A stretch of DNA of 6,469 nt from an uncultured Collinsella sp. (GTDB lineage Bacteria > Actinomycetota > Coriobacteriia > Coriobacteriales > Coriobacteriaceae). This document shows positions 5,162 through 6,469 of the stretch, piece after piece. The translations under genes and the position numbers were made by a program. Positions within the stretch are counted from its first letter, which is position 1. Each line of letters begins with the position of its first letter. Below the pieces are notes generated by a model that was given only the letters and a program-made list of their open reading frames with translations, did not search any database and was not told the origin of the DNA. The stretch is taken from the NCBI GenBank assembly GCA_900554465.1, contig USHF01000086.1, forward strand, positions 1 through 6,469, given 5' to 3'.

Positions 5162-5908
5162 ATGCTTGCGGAAGATAGGCTCAATACGATTGTGTCGATG
5201 GTACAGCGGGCTGGCTCGGTTACTGTGCCAGAGCTTGCCGATACCCTGGGCGTGACGGCGTCCACCATTCGGCGCGACCTGCAGACGCTCGACCGAGCGC
5301 ACCGCATCGCCAAGGTCCACGGTGGAGCGACGAGTCTTGAGCGCGCGCACGTGACGCGCGACCTAACGCTCAATGAGCGCAGTGACCTCCATAACGACGA
5401 CAAGGAGCGTATCTGCGCCCGTGCGGCGGCGCTTGTGGAGCCCGAGAGCTTTGTATACATCGACTCAGGCTCGACGACGCTCAAGCTCATCGAGCATCTT
5501 CCGCGCCTTGAGAGTGTCACCTATGTGACCGATTCCGTGCTCCATGCTCAGCACCTTGCTTTGCGCGGCATGCGCACCGTGGTGTTAGGTGGCGAGCTCA
5601 AGCCCGAGACCGAGGCGCTCGTTGGCCCCGATGCCCTGGCAACCCTAGACCGTTACAACTTCAATTGTGGCTTTTGGGGTTCTAACGGCATTGCCGCCGA
5701 GCAGGGCTTCACGGCGCCCGATATCGAGGAAGCGCAAGTAAAGCGTATCTCGATGCGCCATACCGCCAAACGCTTCGTAATCTCAGACGCCAGCAAATTT
5801 GGCATGGTGGCACCCGTAAAATTCGCGGACTTCCGTGACGCAACGGTTATCACCGCGGGCGAGGTGCCCGCCAAGTACCAGACGATGGAAAACGTCATCA
5901 CGGTTTAG
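5162..5908 (+). CDS. DeoR-family transcriptional regulator
   Basis: This is a sugar-phosphate-responsive DNA-binding regulator, usually a repressor in this family. The 248-residue product has the full architecture. The N-terminal winged helix-turn-helix (residues 1-57) carries VPELADTLGVTASTIRRDLQ and the family signature ending KVHGGA. The C-terminal DeoRC sensor domain has IDSGSTT at 100-106, GGELKPETEALVG at 143-155, the GSNGI loop near 173-177, and DASKFG at 209-214. These are the usual phosphosugar-binding positions of a ribose-5-phosphate-isomerase-like fold. The ATG lies 3 nt after the oxidoreductase stop and uses GAGGAGGAG at 5147-5155, inside that gene's end, so the two are probably co-transcribed and coupled. 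It likely controls this operon through sites upstream of 4079, and the ligand is unknown. Length is normal and no domain is missing. Confidence 0.95.
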   Translation: MLAEDRLNTIVSMVQRAGSVTVPELADTLGVTASTIRRDLQTLDRAHRIAKVHGGATSLERAHVTRDLTLNERSDLHNDDKERICARAAALVEPESFVYIDSGSTTLKLIEHLPRLESVTYVTDSVLHAQHLALRGMRTVVLGGELKPETEALVGPDALATLDRYNFNCGFWGSNGIAAEQGFTAPDIEEAQVKRISMRHTAKRFVISDASKFGMVAPVKFADFRDATVITAGEVPAKYQTMENVITV

Positions 5909-5930
5909 CAACGGGGCGAAGTAAGGCCAA

Positions 5931-5967
5931 AACCACCACAAAGGTGCCTGTCCCCACTGTGGCGGTT
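5931..5967. repeat. Hairpin carrying loop repeat CAAAGGTGCCTGTCCC (copy 1)
   Basis: AACCACCACA (5931-5940) pairs with TGTGGCGGTT (5958-5967) with one A-C mismatch. The 17-nt loop contains AAGGTGCCTGTCCC. The 19-bp sequence 5936-5954 recurs exactly at 6306-6324. It starts 22 nt after the regulator's stop. There is no T tract on either side, so it is not a classical terminator. CTGTCCCC in the loop is the reverse complement of the GGGGACAG core in the 3619-3797 repeats. Confidence 0.6.
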
Positions 5968-5999
5968 AGTAACGAAAACCGAGTAGTTTTCTCAATAGA

Positions 6000-6050
6000 A
6001 AAACGGCAACGTCCATTACGGGCGATGCCGCTATTGTTGTCTGCCGTTTT
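6000..6050 (+). terminator. Probable rho-independent terminator downstream of the deoR-type gene
   Basis: AAAACGGCA (6000-6008) pairs perfectly with TGCCGTTTT (6042-6050). The right arm supplies a T4 tract, and the large interior holds a small GGC/GCC hairpin (6021-6029). The A-tract and T-tract symmetry would allow bidirectional use. It is the best candidate for ending the oxidoreductase-regulator transcript, 92 nt after the stop. Confidence 0.55.
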
Positions 6051-6107
6051 GTCTAAGTCTGTAACAACTAGACCGTTAAAAGTGGGTTAGATGTTACAGA
6101 TTGAGAT
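6051..6107. repeat. 57-nt hairpin repeat, unit 1
   Basis: The left arm is 6051-6066 (GTCTAAGTCTGTAACA) and the right arm is 6092-6107 (TGTTACAGATTGAGAT). There are two G-U pairs and one A-G mismatch. The centre may extend the stem through CTAG/GTTAG-like pairing. Confidence 0.75.
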
Positions 6108-6131
6108 TCTTCCGAACCGCGCCGTCCCTTT

Positions 6132-6188
6132 GTCTCGATCTGTAACATCTGGGACCGATTTTGCCGAGTTATTGTTATAGATTGAGAT
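6132..6188. repeat. 57-nt hairpin repeat, unit 2
   Basis: The left arm is 6132-6147 (GTCTCGATCTGTAACA) and the right arm is 6173-6188 (TGTTATAGATTGAGAT). All 16 positions pair when three G-U wobbles are counted. It is followed by a run of T (6188-6192). Confidence 0.8.
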
Positions 6189-6211
6189 TTTTCCTTGAGG
6201 GAGATTCGAAT

Positions 6212-6268
6212 GTCTCGATCTGTAACAGACAGACCGGAAAATGGGTTTTAACTGTTACAGATCGAGAC
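6212..6268. repeat. 57-nt hairpin repeat, unit 3
   Basis: The left arm is 6212-6227 and the right arm is 6253-6268, perfectly complementary over 16 bp. The left arm is identical to that of unit 2. It is followed by GTTTT, so it would resemble a terminator if transcribed on the + strand. Confidence 0.85.
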
Positions 6269-6298
6269 GTTTTGGCGCCACGGCTGAGCCATTGCGGC

Positions 6299-6338
6299 AA
6301 ACCCGCCACAAAGGTGCCTGTCCCTTATTGGCGGGTTT
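6299..6338. terminator. Hairpin with loop repeat (copy 2), possible terminator of the minus-strand gene
   Basis: AAACCCGCCA (6299-6308) pairs perfectly with TGGCGGGTTT (6329-6338). The 20-nt loop contains the second copy of CAAAGGTGCCTGTCCC. The right arm touches the stop codon of the minus-strand pseudouridine synthase (6338-6340). T tracts are short (TTTT on +, TTT on -), so terminator activity is plausible but not strong in either direction. Confidence 0.5.
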
Positions 6339-6421
6339 TAGGGCTCCCAGGGGCAGGGGGCTTCGATGTGGATGTGCTCGCCGGTTACGGGATGCGTGAA
6401 GGACACGCTGTGGGCGTGGAG
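6338..6421 (-). CDS. RluA/RluD-family pseudouridine synthase, C-terminal end only
   Basis: On the minus strand, 27 codons read from 6421 to a TAA at 6340-6338. They begin LHAHSVSFTHPVTGE and end HIHIEAPCPWEP. The pattern LHA-x3-SFTHPVTGE followed by an acidic/proline ending is the C-terminal signature of the RluA group, which isomerises uridine to pseudouridine in rRNA or tRNA. The catalytic domain with its Asp, and any S4 domain, lie beyond the contig end. The gene is cut by the adapter junction, not naturally truncated. Which member (RluA, RluC or RluD type) cannot be decided from this tail. It converges on the oxidoreductase-regulator operon. Confidence 0.8.
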   Translation of the reverse strand, partial: LHAHSVSFTHPVTGEHIHIEAPCPWEP

Positions 6422-6469
6422 CTGTCTCTTATACACATCTCCGAGCCCACGAGACATGCGCAGATCTCG
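6422..6469. other. Residual Nextera adapter, i7 index and P7 start (not genomic)
   Basis: The Tn5 mosaic end CTGTCTCTTATACACATCT (6422-6440) is followed by CCGAGCCCACGAGAC (6441-6455), which is the Nextera read-2 adapter. Next is an 8-base index ATGCGCAG (6456-6463), then ATCTCG, the start of the Illumina P7 sequence. It is library read-through that was not trimmed before assembly. Confidence 0.98.

Larger units (their letters stand above)
6051..6268. repeat. Three tandem 57-nt hairpin repeats, period 80-81 bp
   Basis: Three units of exactly 57 nt start at 6051, 6132 and 6212. Each has a 16-nt left arm (consensus GTCTCGATCTGTAACA), a 25-nt centre with a conserved GACCG, and a 16-nt right arm (consensus TGTTACAGATYGAGAY) complementary to the left. 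Spacers are 24 and 23 nt with little similarity to each other. The third unit is a perfect 16-bp inverted repeat. The second pairs fully if three G-U pairs are allowed. The first needs two G-U pairs and has one A-G mismatch. Units are followed by T-rich sequence (TCTT, TTTT, GTTTT). No coding potential is apparent. Confidence 0.85.

Noticed and set aside
4040..5350. 436-codon minus-strand ORF opposite the oxidoreductase and regulator
   Set aside because: It is a shadow of two well-supported + strand genes with strong ribosome sites and family motifs. The product resembles no known family.
6051..6268. CRISPR array
   Set aside because: Only three 57-nt units occur, with internal inverted arms and divergent centres. 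The 23-24-nt spacers are short and no cas genes are present, so the hairpin-repeat reading fits better.
1..6451. Composite or Tn5-like transposon defined by 30-bp terminal inverted repeats
   Set aside because: The inverted ends are Nextera library adapter, and the right one continues into an index and P7 sequence. No transposase is encoded.

Overview
The window is a Nextera-derived assembly contig from a GC-rich bacterium. Its protein sequences and intergenic repeats look most like the Coriobacteriia (a Collinsella-like gut actinobacterium). This placement is a judgement from familiarity, not a search. Both ends carry residual Nextera/Tn5 adapter (1-30 and 6422-6469), so genuine genomic DNA runs only from 31 to 6421.

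Region 1 (31-3549, + strand) is the S10/spc ribosomal protein cluster in canonical order: rplB (3' end only), rpsS, rplV, rpsC, rplP, rpmC, rpsQ, then a 118-nt gap that can fold into a structured RNA, then rplN and rplX. Genes are tightly packed, with one-base stop/start overlaps at rpsC-rplP and rplP-rpmC. The only long gap falls at the position of the classical S10/spc operon boundary. The cluster stops after rplX at a strong rho-independent terminator (3576-3611). The usual continuation (rplE, rpsN, rpsH and so on) is absent.

Region 2 (3612-4078) is gene-free. It begins with GGGGACAG/GCCGGCA-type dispersed repeats, including a 15-bp tandem duplication, two identical 23-bp copies and a G10 tract. 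It ends in a candidate promoter/operator region with helically phased YGCGCR motifs.

Region 3 (4079-5908, + strand) is a two-gene unit: a Gfo/Idh/MocA-family NAD(P)-dependent oxidoreductase and, 3 nt downstream, a DeoR-family regulator. A sugar- or polyol-type substrate with local regulation is the likely theme, but the substrate is unknown.

Region 4 (5909-6337) is gene-free and dense in secondary structure. It holds a hairpin with a repeat in its loop, a terminator-like hairpin, three tandem 57-nt hairpin repeats at an 80-81-bp period, and a final hairpin that reuses the first hairpin's loop sequence. It ends at the C-terminus of a minus-strand pseudouridine synthase of the RluA/RluD type, cut off by the right adapter.

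The points most worth a second look are the break in the spc operon after rplX, the structured rpsQ-rplN intergenic RNA, the three equal-length tandem hairpins whose arm differences mostly preserve G-U pairing, and the phased motif array upstream of the oxidoreductase.
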